Positions 1 through 12,365 of a stretch of DNA of 64,000 bases are shown here, in pieces; within the stretch, counting starts at the first letter, position 1, and each line of letters opens with the position of its first letter. This DNA comes from Athripsodes cinereus (taxonomy: Eukaryota > Arthropoda > Insecta > Trichoptera > Leptoceridae): NCBI GenBank assembly GCA_947579605.1, contig OX388312.1:24823313-24887312 (forward strand), given 5' to 3'. The position numbers and the translations under genes are program-made. The notes beneath the pieces are model-generated. The model did not search any database, was not told where the DNA came from, and saw nothing but the letters and a program-made list of their open reading frames with translations.

Positions 1-3000
1 TCAACTACTGATTTCTAAGTACTAACAATTGGTTGTTATAATATGAAATCTTCTAACTATATTGTTAAGGTATATTGTGTGCAGTACTTACTGGAACATT
101 ATCGAGTTTCATTTTACATAATGCGACGTTAAACAGTGGGACATCTGATTATATTGGATAAACTCATACGTGGTGAAGTTTTATTGTCAAATATTTTTAA
201 TTACAAATTTTAACGACCGTATATTAATATTCTCATTTGATATTTGTTTTGTTTTTAAATTATTTTGTAACGATCACATTTCTGCTTACGTAACAAAGAT
301 ATTTTGTAAGTATTTTGAAACAATAATAAAAAAAAATCTATTATTCATAAAGTTTGTAAACGGCCAGTAAATTTGTATGACAGTTATATTACCTATACCA
401 ACACTTTAAATGTATTTTCAAAAAGAATGTTGTATTCGGTCAACACGTTATCGTTAGTCTAGAAGACTATTGATATAATGCACATAAAAATATGTCAGAG
501 CATTGACAAGATCGTTTAAACAAGTCACACTGAAAAGTTCAAAATAGCAATCAAATACAAAAGGTATAAAAAAATTAAACGTGTATTATTTTATACTAAT
601 AGAAAATTATAGCAACGAAGAACGAATGAAGAGAGTGAATCCTTAAAGAAATATATTTTTTACTATATCAATGACGTGTTTGAGTAATAAATTTTAATTA
701 ATAACTACATATTAATTTTCTATATTCGATTACCAAGTATAATATAAATTATCCACAAGTAGAAAACAAGTCCTTCTACATACAAAGTACGTTATGTTTC
801 ATAAGGAACATCTTGGAAGACTTGGTATCCAGCTGTCCGGGGATCCAATATAGAGTTTGTCATCTTCATCATATTATTACAACAGGTTAGTATGTTTATT
901 AACCAACATTATTTTTTATGACCATTTCTCAGAGTCCCCTGATTGGCTCGCTGGATATTATAATATTTAATGATAGCTGTAATTAATTGAAATGAAGGAT
1001 GTGTTTAATTGAATATACATATTCAAAAGCTTTCATGTATATTAAAATGTAGATATTAATTAAGAAGGGCGATAAAATTATACACCTCAAAAACGTGGAA
1101 ACAACGAGACAATATTTTAAAACAATGACATTAGTGTTAAATTATTATCTTTGAGAACCATTATCCTAAAATAACTTGTCTAATAACAGTCAACAATTTT
1201 TTTTAGATTGTTTATAGAACGGTTTGAGTTATATTCTGCAAATATAACTGAACCACGATATTGAGAGTTATGTTCAGAAAATTTACTTCTGTCTCGAACT
1301 TTCTCGACTTTTAAATATCACTGCCTGAAAATCATTTATATTTGGTTACAACTTTTAATATGTATATAAAAGGGAAGGCACACTTTTCCCTATTACTCGC
1401 AAAGCATTTATCTCTTTCTCTCTACACAATCACGGCACATCCCATAAATGGGGTAGCCAGTTTACTAAACACAAGCATTTCAATTATTTATTAGACTTTT
1501 TAAGTTGGTGAATAATAGCGTGATACTAGTATTACACAAACGCTCTTTATTTTAGACTTTCAATGTCAAATGTTCTGATTCTAATAACACCAAAGGATTA
1601 TATATTTATTCAAGTAACCTGTATTTATAAGACATAATATTATTATGTACATACACAGTAAAATAATATGTTACATAAACGCAATGTTTGGTTATATTTA
1701 CTATTATACCCGAGACGCACAAGCTGATGTGTGTCTGAGCAATGGGTAGGTATACAACCTATAGTTATGTGTAAATGTATAATATAATATATGCATTGTA
1801 TTTGTATGTATGTATATATATATATATATTTATATAGGTAGTTACAAGGTGATTGAAGTTAGATTTACATTCCGTATAAAGAAGAGATATTCATCTGTCC
1901 CTCGAGTAACGGTACTCATACTGGAAATGTTGCAATTTACATGTTAATGACAAATAACATTAACACACATGTTGTTCTTTGTGCGTTATCTGATGTTTTC
2001 GAGGGTTGCAAAAATGTTCAGGTCGACAACGTTTAGGTATATGCATTTTACTCTACATCTGCACGTATAAATGTAAAAACCTTTGTACAATTCAAATGAA
2101 ATATTTAAGATAAAACAACAACAAAAAAGTACTGCAACATACGTTAGGTACGTTGGCATACTTAAAGAAGTATTTGATCTGAAGTATATAATGAAATAAG
2201 ATTAACCTATTTATAATAAGCACTTATTTTTAACACTTTATTGTAAAAATGTAATTTGTATAAAAGGCATACGTATTTCTTTGAAGCAATGTCTTACAGT
2301 AAACCAATAATTAGCAGTGAGGAAAAATATACTATTCTTCAATCTGCTGAATAAAATTTGTTTAATATTCACCAAGTGTTGCAGGTGGATGACATATTCA
2401 CAATCCAAGTTTTAAGAAACTGCATTTTAATACAAAAAATGAGACAAAAAGTGTTTCTGCATAATACCTACAGTCGATAAAAGCTAATAATTGATTTCTT
2501 AAGCTATTGATCTTGCCGAACTCTATGAACACGTGTCAACTGTCAACAACATGAAGTATTTGAAACGGGAAACATAATTAGTAATAAGTAATCGAATTTG
2601 ACTGATTTTTAATAATTATTAATTAAAATTAAACTGTCAATAAATAGGAACTTTTTCCTTTATAAAACGACAGGTATATGTACCAACCATTAAGTATTTA
2701 TTTTACAACGATAGGAATTATAAATGAAACGTAAAGAATTTTTGCGGTATATTCAATAGACTACTTATACGTGAAACTATTTAAAAACATTCTACTATAG
2801 TAAAAGACTATATACGAGAATTTCAAGGTGATTTTTTTACTAAATGTGTCGCATTTTTATTTGCTAGCGTTTGATATATCAATGAAAATCTATCTGTTTT
2901 ACGAATAAAATCAAATAAGTGTATCGACATAATAAACAAAATTTAGAAAAGTTTTTCCGTCAATAAAAATATTTTTATTCTAAAAAATTTAACATACGAG

Positions 3001-3266
3001 TAGATATATTATTTAGGTACTGCACATCTTCATTTAAGTTAAAATCCTATGTAAGAATTTGAGTAAATTTTAAAATGTGTAGGCATGTATTTATGTTTCA
3101 TAATATGTCTTCTATAGAAGATTTGTTTGAAAATAGTAGCTTTTTCTGAATACATAGTATCAAGTAAATAGAATACAACTTATTTATGTATCGTTCTAAA
3201 TTGATATTTCCAAAGCAATGCTACAATTCTTTGATTCTTTCTCATGCTGAAATCCTTGATTCTCAC
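1..3266. other. AT-rich non-coding stretch
   Basis: I see no protein-coding gene here; short open frames are no longer than expected in AT-rich DNA. It contains a (TA)n run near 1813-1830 and a minus-oriented fragment of the GTGATGG-tailed SINE family near 1429-1490, listed separately. It could be intergenic or intronic. Confidence 0.6.
1429..1490 (-). repeat. Fragment of GTGATGG-tailed SINE-like family
   Basis: The plus strand reads ATCACGGCACATCCCATAAA followed by TGGGGTAGCCAG. This is the reverse complement of the 3' end of a family that recurs at least twelve times in the window (for example 27.54, 36.1, 50.6, 57.0 and 60.6 kb). Only the 3' terminal part is preserved. Confidence 0.5.
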
Positions 3267-3399
3267 CAGAATATAAATTCTCTACGCGCCACATTCCATC
3301 CAGCATTCTTTGATAAGACGATTTGATTTCATATAATTGCAACACAACGAGAGAATAGAACAATGATGCATGGCTGTCGTAAATAATTAAGGTGATGTG
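3267..3399 (-). pseudogene. Exon-like relic, possibly GH2 (beta-glucuronidase-like) N-terminal region
   Basis: On the minus strand an open frame of 133 nt is bounded by an acceptor (CTTGCAG, 3400-3406) and a consensus donor (GTGAGA, 3261-3266). Its C-terminal part reads LYEIKSSYQRMLDGMWRVEN. The spacing of LY, S and LDGxW recalls the N-terminus of beta-glucuronidases (LYP-ES-R-LDG-W), and in the same frame beyond the donor GFQHE recalls the GF-E-W block. The key P and E are missing, no further exon was found nearby, and the frame stops at 3196. This could be a decayed exon or chance. Family assignment is by eye only. Confidence 0.2.
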
Positions 3400-3543
3400 C
3401 TGCAAGTTAGTCTTTCTTCGAAGTCATTTCAAAAGTTTACAAGACACCGGTAAATTCTTCTCTATTCGTTAAACATCATTGTGCGTTGCTTCCTGAGAAG
3501 AAACTAATACATAAATATGAAAAAAAATCTTAATGAATATACG

Positions 3544-4443
3544 TTTGGGTAGATGACGCTCTTGTAGCTGCCTGAACCCATAACTTCTCCTTCTTTTAAA
3601 TTCCAATTATAGTTAAACATTAATTATTGATTTTATATATTTTTGCATTCCGACTAAAATGTAGTGTAGTTTATTTAATTATATACAGTTTTTGGTGTTT
3701 ACTGTGCTAAAGTTAAAATGTTAAATTGCAAAAATAGAAACATACGAATTTAATCTAATCAAAATTTGTGACAATAATATTTAACCAAATTTGTAGTGTA
3801 AAAATAGTAAACAATGTATTATAATGTGAAATAATAGTGTACCTGTACATGCGCCCTTGAGATGATTTGAATCATGAAAACGGCGCAATATAAATGATCC
3901 AATAATAATACCTTATAATGACGGTATTTTAATAAATATACCTAATGTAAGTAGGTTTTTCAAAACGACCCACATTCAAATATTTCTATTCCATAGAATC
4001 AATATTGTGTGATGAACCGAATGGGAATTTTGCGTTTAATGAATAATTTGTAAGTATGTTTTTTATTCATAACAAGTGTTGTCACCGACAACACTGTTTT
4101 ATTATTGGATCACTTATATTGCGCTATTTTTGTAATGAAATCACTTCAAGAGCGCATTCACAATATTATTCGTCACTTTAATTTATTTTTATTACTTTTA
4201 AAATACAAATCATGCAAACTATTTTTATTGTCACAAATTTAGGTATGAGATTTAACTTTATTAAAATTTATCACTTAATTTCAAGAAACAAACACAAAAA
4301 ACAAAACTATCAAATAAAAAAAACACTTTATTTTGGTCGGAAAATAAAAATAAATAAAAACTTAATCGATAAACTATTATAATTTAATTAAAAAATTGGA
4401 GAAGTCAGGGTTCAGTCAGCTACAAGAGCGCCATCTACCCAAA
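3544..4443. mobile_element. Foldback / MITE-like element with long imperfect terminal inverted repeats
   Basis: The left end (TTTGGGTAGATGACGCTCTT at 3544-3563) recurs inverted at the right end (GAGCGCCATCTACCCAAA, ending 4443). About 45 bp at each end match with few differences. The inverted symmetry continues inward: GCGCCCTTGA near 3850 mirrors TCAAGAGCGC near 4146, and GCGCAATATA near 3883 mirrors TATATTGCGC near 4117. The roughly 900-bp element is therefore one long imperfect palindrome. It has no transposase frame, so it is non-autonomous. No clear target-site duplication was found, so the superfamily is undetermined. Confidence 0.75.
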
Positions 4444-5371
4444 AAAGTTTTATGTTTAGAAATAAGTAACATCACATGGACGACATTTCAGCTACTATTA
4501 AGTGAGGAAAAATATAGGTATATTTGTACACAAAATGACAAAAATGTTGTGCTTTTATGATATAGAGATGCTTATAATAGAGGAAGCTTCAATCACGCAA
4601 GAAATATTGATGGCCGAATGTGGAAGTAATGAGTACGCCAATATTTATAACTATTACTGAAACTATCTGGTTGAAAAATGTATAATTCTCGTCGTTATTT
4701 AGTAAAAATATGTCAAAAAAGTCAAATACAATGGACGAATGAAATCATCTCCAGTTTGTTGATCTTAAAAAGCATAATATTGATGGTGTAATAATGTTTG
4801 CAATATTCAGATTGCCTTATCACAATTTTAAGCTCACTTTCCTTTTAACGAAATGAGCCTACGTCCGTTCATTTTATCCCAGCGCCGTCAGGTTTGTCAA
4901 TAAAACATACAGGTAAAAATAATATAATCTACATTATTATTATTACACACTGCAATGACCAACCAACAATGTTGCAATCTGATTTATGAATGTATAGTAG
5001 AGAAACCAAAACGCCACAATGAAATTACGATTACACATACGCAACAACTCAAACTCTGGTCCAATAATAAAAATAAAAAGTATATATGAAAGAATTATAT
5101 CAGTACTTTTATTTATGACAACTCGTCTGATAAAAAATATAATTGTTATGGCATTCGTTTACATATTGTTTAATAGAAAACCAATAATCGTTATACGAAG
5201 TTGTAATATTAACACGGGCCACCACTGTTGTTACACGATTTTGTGAGTTATCATATAAAAAGATATTACAGTTATGTCCTTGTTGTTTTTTTTAATAATA
5301 ATTTGTCTCTTAAAGATTTATTGTTTATCGTTTAAAAATATACCTAATACCGTAATAAAGTTATGAAATAT
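4444..5371. other. Non-coding, nothing recognised
   Basis: AT-rich sequence between the foldback element and the LINE fragment. The 75-codon frame at 5019-5246 has no recognisable motif and low-complexity composition, so I do not call it a gene. Confidence 0.5.
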
Positions 5372-6143
5372 TTTATTTATTTATTTATTCATTACTGTAC
5401 ATTGATTACAAGCAAATTTAACATTTAAACATTTAAAACAAAAACAATCATACAATCAATATACAGAGGGCGAGTTTATCGCAGAGGCGCGATTTTTTCC
5501 AACTAACCCAATTTCATGCAACTTTCACATAAAGAAAATCTTAAAGAAAGGAAAGAGGAGGTAAAACAGGAGAAGAATAGGTAGGAAAAGGGACTAGGAT
5601 ACAGAAGCCATATTTTGTGTGATAAAGTGGTCCTTGACCGCCCGCTTGAAAGCGTGAAGAGTAGGGAGCAACCTTATCCTGGAAGGCAAACTATTCCAAC
5701 AGCGAGCACCATGAACAGAAAAAGAGTTTGTAAAAAAGTTTGAGCTATGAGCTGGTATCGCCAGAGGACGCTCGCTATTGGATCGTAAGGGCAAGCCACG
5801 ACTCGAAAGTTACTCGAACATTTCCTTGAGATAATATGGTGAAGACGTAGAGTAGGTATAAACAATTATAAACCAGTGATAAGACATGGAGATCTCGTCT
5901 TTGGCGAACGGTAAGCCATTTCAGTTTATTCCTAAATCTTGTTATGCGATCAGATCTTTTCATTTCAAAGATGAAACGAATTGTCTTAGATATTGAGAAA
6001 TATGATTCGTAATTTTTGATACTGCATTCTCTTAATACTTTGACATGTGGTTGAAAAAATGTAACTCTCACAATCACAGAAAAGCATTCACTATGACGTA
6101 TAATATTTAATGTTTTCTGGCACATATTATAATCCAAGATCAA
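5372..6143 (-). pseudogene. 5'-truncated Jockey/CR1-like non-LTR retrotransposon (reverse transcriptase C-terminus and 3' tail)
   Basis: Minus-strand translation gives the C-terminal region of a non-LTR reverse transcriptase. First comes a block with KWLTVRQRRDLHVLSLVYN (about 5.96-5.90 kb). After a frame change and one in-frame stop come SPYYLKEMFE, LPLRSNSERPLAIP, FTNSFSVHGARCWNSLPSRI and LHAFKRAVKDHF (5.85-5.61 kb). This order (W-LP-I-RR--H, P-YL, NSFSV-G-R-WN-LP, F-K--K-H) is characteristic of Jockey/CR1-type elements. A 3' untranslated part follows and ends in an (AAATA)n-like tail, seen as TTTATTTATTTATTTATTC at 5372-5391. At least one frameshift and one stop make it a dead 5'-truncated copy. 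The clade within non-LTR elements is not certain. Confidence 0.75.
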
Positions 6144-6414
6144 AATATTAGCAGATAAAGTTAATATTTATAAGATGTATTTATGGTAAACATCCCAAAC
6201 TTGTCTTACAAATCACAATGCGTTGACAATTTATTTTCTTGGATGACATGTATCTAAAAGTATTAAATCAACTTTTTATAGAGGTCAAAATATTTAATAA
6301 ATGACGAGATAATAAACCAGTTAAAACTATATTTTTTTTTAAAACCTGCATCAAACATTTTCAATGTTAAAAGTTTTGAAAATATTTTACATGAATAATA
6401 AGAATTGTCACGTA

Positions 6415-6475
6415 AGGATGGTCACGACCCTCAGCAGTGAGGACATCGACGCAGAAGAAGAATAAGAATTGCAAT
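6415..6475 (+). repeat. LINE 3'-terminal fragment
   Basis: A short block, GTCACGACCCTCAGCAGTGA followed by GGACATCGACGCAGAAGAAG, encodes the arginine- or acidic-rich end (about 15-20 residues) that closes the reverse transcriptase of many insect LINEs. Too short to place in a clade. Confidence 0.4.
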
Positions 6476-8590
6476 ATTTACATAGGTAAATTTCTTATCA
6501 GGTCTACTAATAACACATGTAACTGTCATGTCGCGGTGTAGTAGTAAGTATTATAAATTATTTAATACCGCATTATCATCTTCAATATCGCTCATTCAGC
6601 TGCTCTCTCTCTCAGTAAGTTGCTCTCTCTTAGTACTTCTTACTCACAATAATAATATTATACAACGTTGCTGGAGTATGAGATCATACAATAAACCAAA
6701 ATACTTTACTTATAATGTGGGTGTCTTGGTATATTATAATTATCAGTATTATTGATGGCAACACTGAATGTTTGATGAGTAAATCGAAGATATAAGATCG
6801 GTTTTCTCTGATGTTGAATTATTATCATCAGTTCATTTGCCATACCTACTATCATAATAATAAGAGAAATGTTTGATTAAATAGATAAGCTCATGGATTA
6901 ATACATTGTTGCAATGGAGGACATTTATAAAGTTTTGCCCTTTCCCCTTCTATAATGTATACTCGAGAAATGTTAATAAATTTATTACAATTGCGATATG
7001 GATATTTAGCGTAATATAGATACAGGTACAACTTAAATAATTTTATACTTACTTACTGTATTATAAAGGAATAATTTACTGTATTGCATATTTAAATAAC
7101 ATTGATTTCCTCCCACTTCTGAAATAATCAACTGTACGTAAAATAGTGCGAAAATATTACGTCTTGTAGCGCAAGGATTTTGATAAGAAAACCAGAATAA
7201 TAATAAAAGTTCATAGACTTATTGTAAACCTTACAATGTTATTGCAGTACAACTGAGATAAGGCAAAACTACATATTATGTATACATAGCTAAATGAATG
7301 TAACTTATCTTCACGATTTTTTGTATTCGCAGAGTAAAGAACATTTTAATATCAAATTGAAAGACTGCAATAACCTCGCTCCACACTCGTAACTCTCTTA
7401 GTATTATTGTAAACAGTTCATGCAGTGTGAGAGATCGAATACACTTATATGTATCATAAGTGACAATTAATTTGAATAGTGAATACAATATGGTGAATAG
7501 TGGCTAAAATCAAGCTAAGTATTATATCGTATTAGAATAAGTCTGCGATGAACGCTTGAGGCTATGTAAATTTTCACCGTTATTAACATGGCTACCTTTC
7601 ATAATGGACGAATTGTCGCAATAAAAATAAATTAACATGACAAAAGAGACACTTGAAGTTATTTAGATATTATGATACGAATGATTTAACATACTCTAAA
7701 CATGTCACTACCGATATAAAAATTAACGCGGTACTAAATTTGATTTTAATCTGACAGCAATTAAACAAAATGCGACATGTCACATTTTCTTGAGCACGTC
7801 TACTTGACATATTGTCGTAAGTGTAGTCTATGTGCTTCATATTAATTGATATGAACAAGTATGGAAACAGCAAACGAGCAGATGTCTTCTTATTATGTGT
7901 AAAAAGTAATAATATCAAAAAATATGAAATTGTTCTCCCTGAGTTATGACTTTATAGTTATTATATTTTGTTCACCTGCATGGCAACATTCGTACGATTA
8001 AAAGTGTGATTCGTTATAATATTTCATCAACTAATTTCAACACAGAATATGTTTTAAGCTAATTAGAATTTTATACTTGTAAGTTGACGGGGAATATATC
8101 ATTTAAAAATATAAGATACCTGTTATCGAAAAGCTTCAAAAGCATTATTTAAGAACGCTCATAAAGGACAGACAATGTGAAAAACATAAAACATTTTTAA
8201 TGGTCAAAAATTTATTCATCCAAGAGATGACCGTCTGGATATTTTGCGCACTTTAATATTCAGGGCCATCGCATTATTCAACGTGATATGAGTAGACGCT
8301 GAGCAATTCTCTTATCTGCAAAGTCATTTGTTAGCATTCAAACATATGTATATTATTTATTTTCCAGTACACGAAAGTCCGTAGTGTTCAATACTAATGA
8401 AAGTACTCAGAATAAACCCCATTCCACGTTCATAATTTGTCTTTATGATGAATCTGATTCTTCTCTCGCGATGTTGGTACGATGGCTTGGCATAACCCTC
8501 GATAACATTCGCATGTGCATTAATTAAAAGTGTTCCCGCAGTTGTTCAATTTGGCAATCTGCTAGTCAACTATGTCGCATCCTCTCATCT
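6476..8590. other. Non-coding, nothing recognised
   Basis: AT-rich DNA with several frames of 60-80 codons (for example 7276-7488 and 7670-7918, minus). None shows family motifs, credible splice boundaries or codon-like composition. Confidence 0.5.
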
Positions 8591-8960
8591 CGTTATTGGC
8601 GGGAAAATTAAAAAATCATTTCAACCTCGCGCAAAACTCGTGAACTCCTCCCCGTTTTACAACCGCATCAAGTAACCATCAACTGTAGTTATTATTAGAC
8701 TTCATTCCGTAAGGGTGAAAGCAAAACATTTTTGATGACGTCAAATTCGAAGACACTCTTGTGATTGGTCAAAAAATTATATAGCATATAATACTGAAAC
8801 CAATCAGTTATTGTGTCGCCCTGAGTGACGTCAGCGGGCATATTCAGCACACCCATTTAGTCCGGTAGAGTTTATGATATATGTTGTCGCTATCCTGTCC
8901 TCGAAAACCTGTAGGTTGTAAACAAAAACACGGCGGCCACTTTACCCGATAGGTAGGTAC
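8591..8960. promoter_or_regulatory. Promoter-like island: E2F-like site, paired CRE and CCAAT boxes
   Basis: This is a locally GC- and CpG-richer stretch. It carries ATTGGCGGGAAAA (8595-8607, E2F-like), TGACGTCA (8736-8743), an inverted CCAAT box in GATTGGTC (8763-8770), a direct CCAAT box (8800-8804) and a second TGACGTCA (8826-8833). The central part is symmetric: CRE, GACAC, TGATTGG, an AT-rich TATA-like centre (8775-8792), then CCAATCA, GTGTC, CRE. Such composition fits a promoter, possibly bidirectional, but no first exon is evident on either side. Function is inferred from motifs only. Confidence 0.4.
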
Positions 8961-11254
8961 CTACACACTACATACAGTGGATACTACATGTCCTTCTCCA
9001 TATGTAGAACTTGCTGCAGCACCACACCGCTAGTCAAAACCATTAAAATTAGTAAGAGTGTTTACCTACCTACCATACTTACAACATTTGTCATGTAATA
9101 CGGACGAATCGTTCGTGTTATTAAGAAGACACTAACTGTTCAGTTGTACATGAAATATATTATCACAGTCATGACAATGAATAACGAATCAATTAGCAGT
9201 AATTTTTCAAAATATGGTAAATATTCCACAGAAATGTGTATGTTTAAATTAGTCGAGTTGATTCCGCAGCACTTACTCCTTCATATTTGTTGAAGACTGG
9301 TGAGAGCTTTGCAATCTTTGCATGGCAAGTTAGACAATTGACACGGAACTTATAACCATTACTATATGTCCTCTAGTGAATCGATTCAATTTATCATTTT
9401 CTCGGTTTGATAAAGAGACGAAGATCAGTAAAAAAATCCAAGAAATTATTTTTAATATTACAGAGGAATCTAAGAAACTTTGGTAACTTTCTTTTTTCAT
9501 ATAACAAAAGTGATAAATATCGGAATGGTGCAATCAAATTAGAAACTTTATAAACCGATTACTCTAATGTGTTTTTGTGAATATCAAAAATGATATTGAA
9601 TTCTTCATTGAAACTCGCATTGATAATCTACAATAAAAAAAAAACATAAAGGTACCTTTATGTATATGATTCATTTAATGATATGTGCGCATCAAATTCA
9701 AGCAAATATCACAAAAAATCATGGTTATATGGTGCATAATATAATTGTAATTATCTACATTTTATTCTGAGAATTTTATATTTCATAGGGAGAAAAAAAA
9801 GTACACATCATAAACCAAAAATAACAGAGTTTATGATTGAGTTTGTCAACAAATAACAGGGACTTTTAATATTTATTCACAAAATCATCACCTTTATGTT
9901 ATATTTCACCAAGACCACACACAATCCAAAAGTGATACAATACAATATTATATGGTTGTGGTCCATAAGTAATAATTTGTATGTTAAGATATCAATAGTC
10001 AATAAAGAAGAGAGCAAAATCTAGTTCATACTAGCAAGCGAACCAACCTTATTGTTTGTACTATTTTTTTAACATTAGTGTACTCCTATTGACATACAAA
10101 TAATTAAGGATTTCAAGCATCAACAATGTGTAATGCAAAATAACGCAGTTTATAAAAAATATAGATAACCGTTGTTAATACATTCTTAAGAAAAATTATC
10201 CAGTATTTATATTTAAAGCTTTCATACCACAAATAATTTAAATAAATAAATAATAACTATTGACATTAAACATGTGTTAATAACCTATTAAAGTAAAATA
10301 TTTTAAGTGTTGCATATACAATTATTGTTATTGAAATGATGAGATATTATGGAATAAGTACAGATAATAATAATAATAAGAAAATAATTATGTTTCCATA
10401 GCTCTAGGTAAAAAATGCTTGTTCTATTATCTTTACAATTATTTCATGCAACTCGGAGCACTTAAAACCCTTCACAATATTATTCACCTTAAGTACATGC
10501 ATAAAACCATATGAAATTATGCATGTATCACGTACCTACTTACTAGCGTAAATCGCGCTATTTACATCGTATTTTAAAACTTAAAAAATTGAAAGATGTA
10601 AATACGCCATGTCCCTCTGTAATAGAGGATTAACTCAAGTAGTCACACCGGAAGAAGGGCAAAATGTACTCCGAGAAAGATTATATGTAATGTTTTTTTT
10701 TTCAAAGTAAATTGCACAAATATGTCATATATTATCAGTGATATGTAACAACTAAATTCGCAATGTCATACAAATATTCTCTAAAAATGTGTACCCACCC
10801 GTCGAGGTACAATACCTGAGTAATATATATTCATCTCTTTTCTTTTGTATATATTCATCTCTATCTACCGGCCTTTGTCGTCTGTTATGATCCCCATTCT
10901 CATATTGTCTATCTCTTGTTATCTACAAACAATTTATATGTGTGTCGCTTTTTTTCAAACAAAAAATTGCGGCACCAAGGACCGCAAAGAGATTTTATTG
11001 ATGGTACATGTTTGAGATTCATATTGCACATCTAGGTATAACATATCACTGTATATTATGAAAAAATATACTACGCGATTAGTCCACCCAGTTTTCATGA
11101 TTTCGTAATTAACATATTATTTTTTCCAAATAAAATTAGATTTATTAAAATCTAAGATTCTTATTTGCTAGATGCAACATTACAAAATATATAAACATTT
11201 ATCCTCAAATAGGTATCCGCTGTCTTCTTTGCATGATAAGCAGAGAAGATTTTT
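8961..11254. other. Non-coding, nothing recognised
   Basis: AT-rich sequence with short simple repeats such as (TAA)n near 10366-10380. If the island at 8.6-8.9 kb is a promoter, part of this could be a first intron, but I see no exon I can defend. Confidence 0.45.
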
Positions 11255-11442
11255 GAGTTCGTCGGAAGCCTGGAGGTAGAGTCTCGGCCTCGTGAACAAG
11301 GGGTCCGTGGTTCGATACCAGGTGCCGGCAAACTCCCCTTTCACGGCACAAGCTTTTTTAGTAGCGTACTGTGAAAGGTGAATAAGGTTGTATTTGGGTT
11401 TATAACAAATAAAGCCCAGATATATCTTTTTCAAAAAAAAAA
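11255..11442 (+). repeat. tRNA-derived SINE, full-length-looking copy (family T)
   Basis: The head resembles a tRNA: an A-box-like AGCCTGGAGGTAGAG (from 11267) and a perfect B box GGTTCGATACC (11309-11319), spaced as in pol III internal promoters. A non-tRNA body follows with TTGTATTTGGGTTTATAAC, and the 3' end is A-rich (11434-11442). Other copies lie at 25.67, 59.82, 60.37 and 62.88 kb, the last one inverted. The minus-strand 90-codon frame across it is a by-product. Confidence 0.8.
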
Positions 11443-11824
11443 GATCGAACACCTTACCAAATATTTATCCAATTCAATATTGTCTGAAAAAGAAGTATTT
11501 TACATACATACGTATGGTGGTATTGATTGTACCGAGTACCGTATGTACCTGATGTAAATTCGCTGTGCATTTATATTATGATTGTAGGTAGGTACTAAGT
11601 ATTGGAGACGAGTATTGGCTAGTTAAAGGAGATGGCAATGTATGGTCGAGATGGCGATATGCATAGGACATTATCACGTCTGTATATCAGTGACTCCATC
11701 GGTAATCAATACATCCTGACAAACAACACTATTACGCGCACTACTGATACCTAGTACTGTATTACAGTGGGGAGTTATCATACAAGACAAAACCTAATTG
11801 AAAATAATTTTACATAGGTACTAT

Positions 11825-12020
11825 ATCATCATCTTCATCGCCATCAACGCTCCTCTCGGGAGCACAGGGCAGAAACCAGCCTCCTCCATTCAGAGCGTCT
11901 CTGTGCCAATCGCGTCACCTCTTCCCACGACATTACCTGCCCTCTGATTTCGTTGTCATAGGAACGGTGTATTGTAAGAGAAGGAGGCCCGGGTCGACGG
12001 AGCCCATGCGGACGGAGTAA
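11825..12020 (-). pseudogene. LINE reverse-transcriptase C-terminal fragment
   Basis: The reverse strand encodes VTRLAQRRSEWRRLVSALCS followed by REER and a stop. This is the terminal motif (R-LA--R--WR-LV-ALC) of many endonuclease-bearing non-LTR elements. The fragment runs into GATGAAGATGATGAT-type sequence at its 3' end. Upstream coding sequence is lost. Confidence 0.6.
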
Positions 12021-12262
12021 CAGTAGTTACTATATACCTACTCGCTAATATTAACTAGGTAGATTTAGTAGGGAGTACTATTGTATTGTTTATAAAACTA
12101 TTTGATTCGTTACCTTATTTTTTCTTATGAGATTTTATTTTGTATGTATGCATGTATTAAATATTTTTTTTTTTTATTTTTGTATGGGTATATTTATTTA
12201 TTAATTTGTATTTTTCTATGGTTCTGGCATGTACTTTATTTTTCTTATTTCTTTCAAACATC

Positions 12263-12365
12263 AGGTTAGTTGGCAGAAATTGCCATTTGGCAATAAACCC
12301 GCCTTTTGTACAATGTACTTATTATTGTCACAATAAAGTTTGTTTTATTTTATTTTATTTTATTT
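12263..12365 (+). repeat. LINE 3' UTR tail with AATAAAG end
   Basis: The block from TTGGCAGAAATTGCCATTTG onward, then CAATAAACCCGCCTTTTGTA and CAATAAAGTTTG, ends in a TTTTA-repeat tail. The same block is at 55,911-55,999. It contains a small hairpin (TTGCCA/TGGCAA). From memory this type of 3' end is common on Jockey-like elements in Lepidoptera. Confidence 0.65.

Noticed and set aside
11180..11452. 90-codon minus frame at the SINE
   Set aside because: It is the reverse complement of a tRNA-derived SINE (B box at 11309-11319); open by chance.
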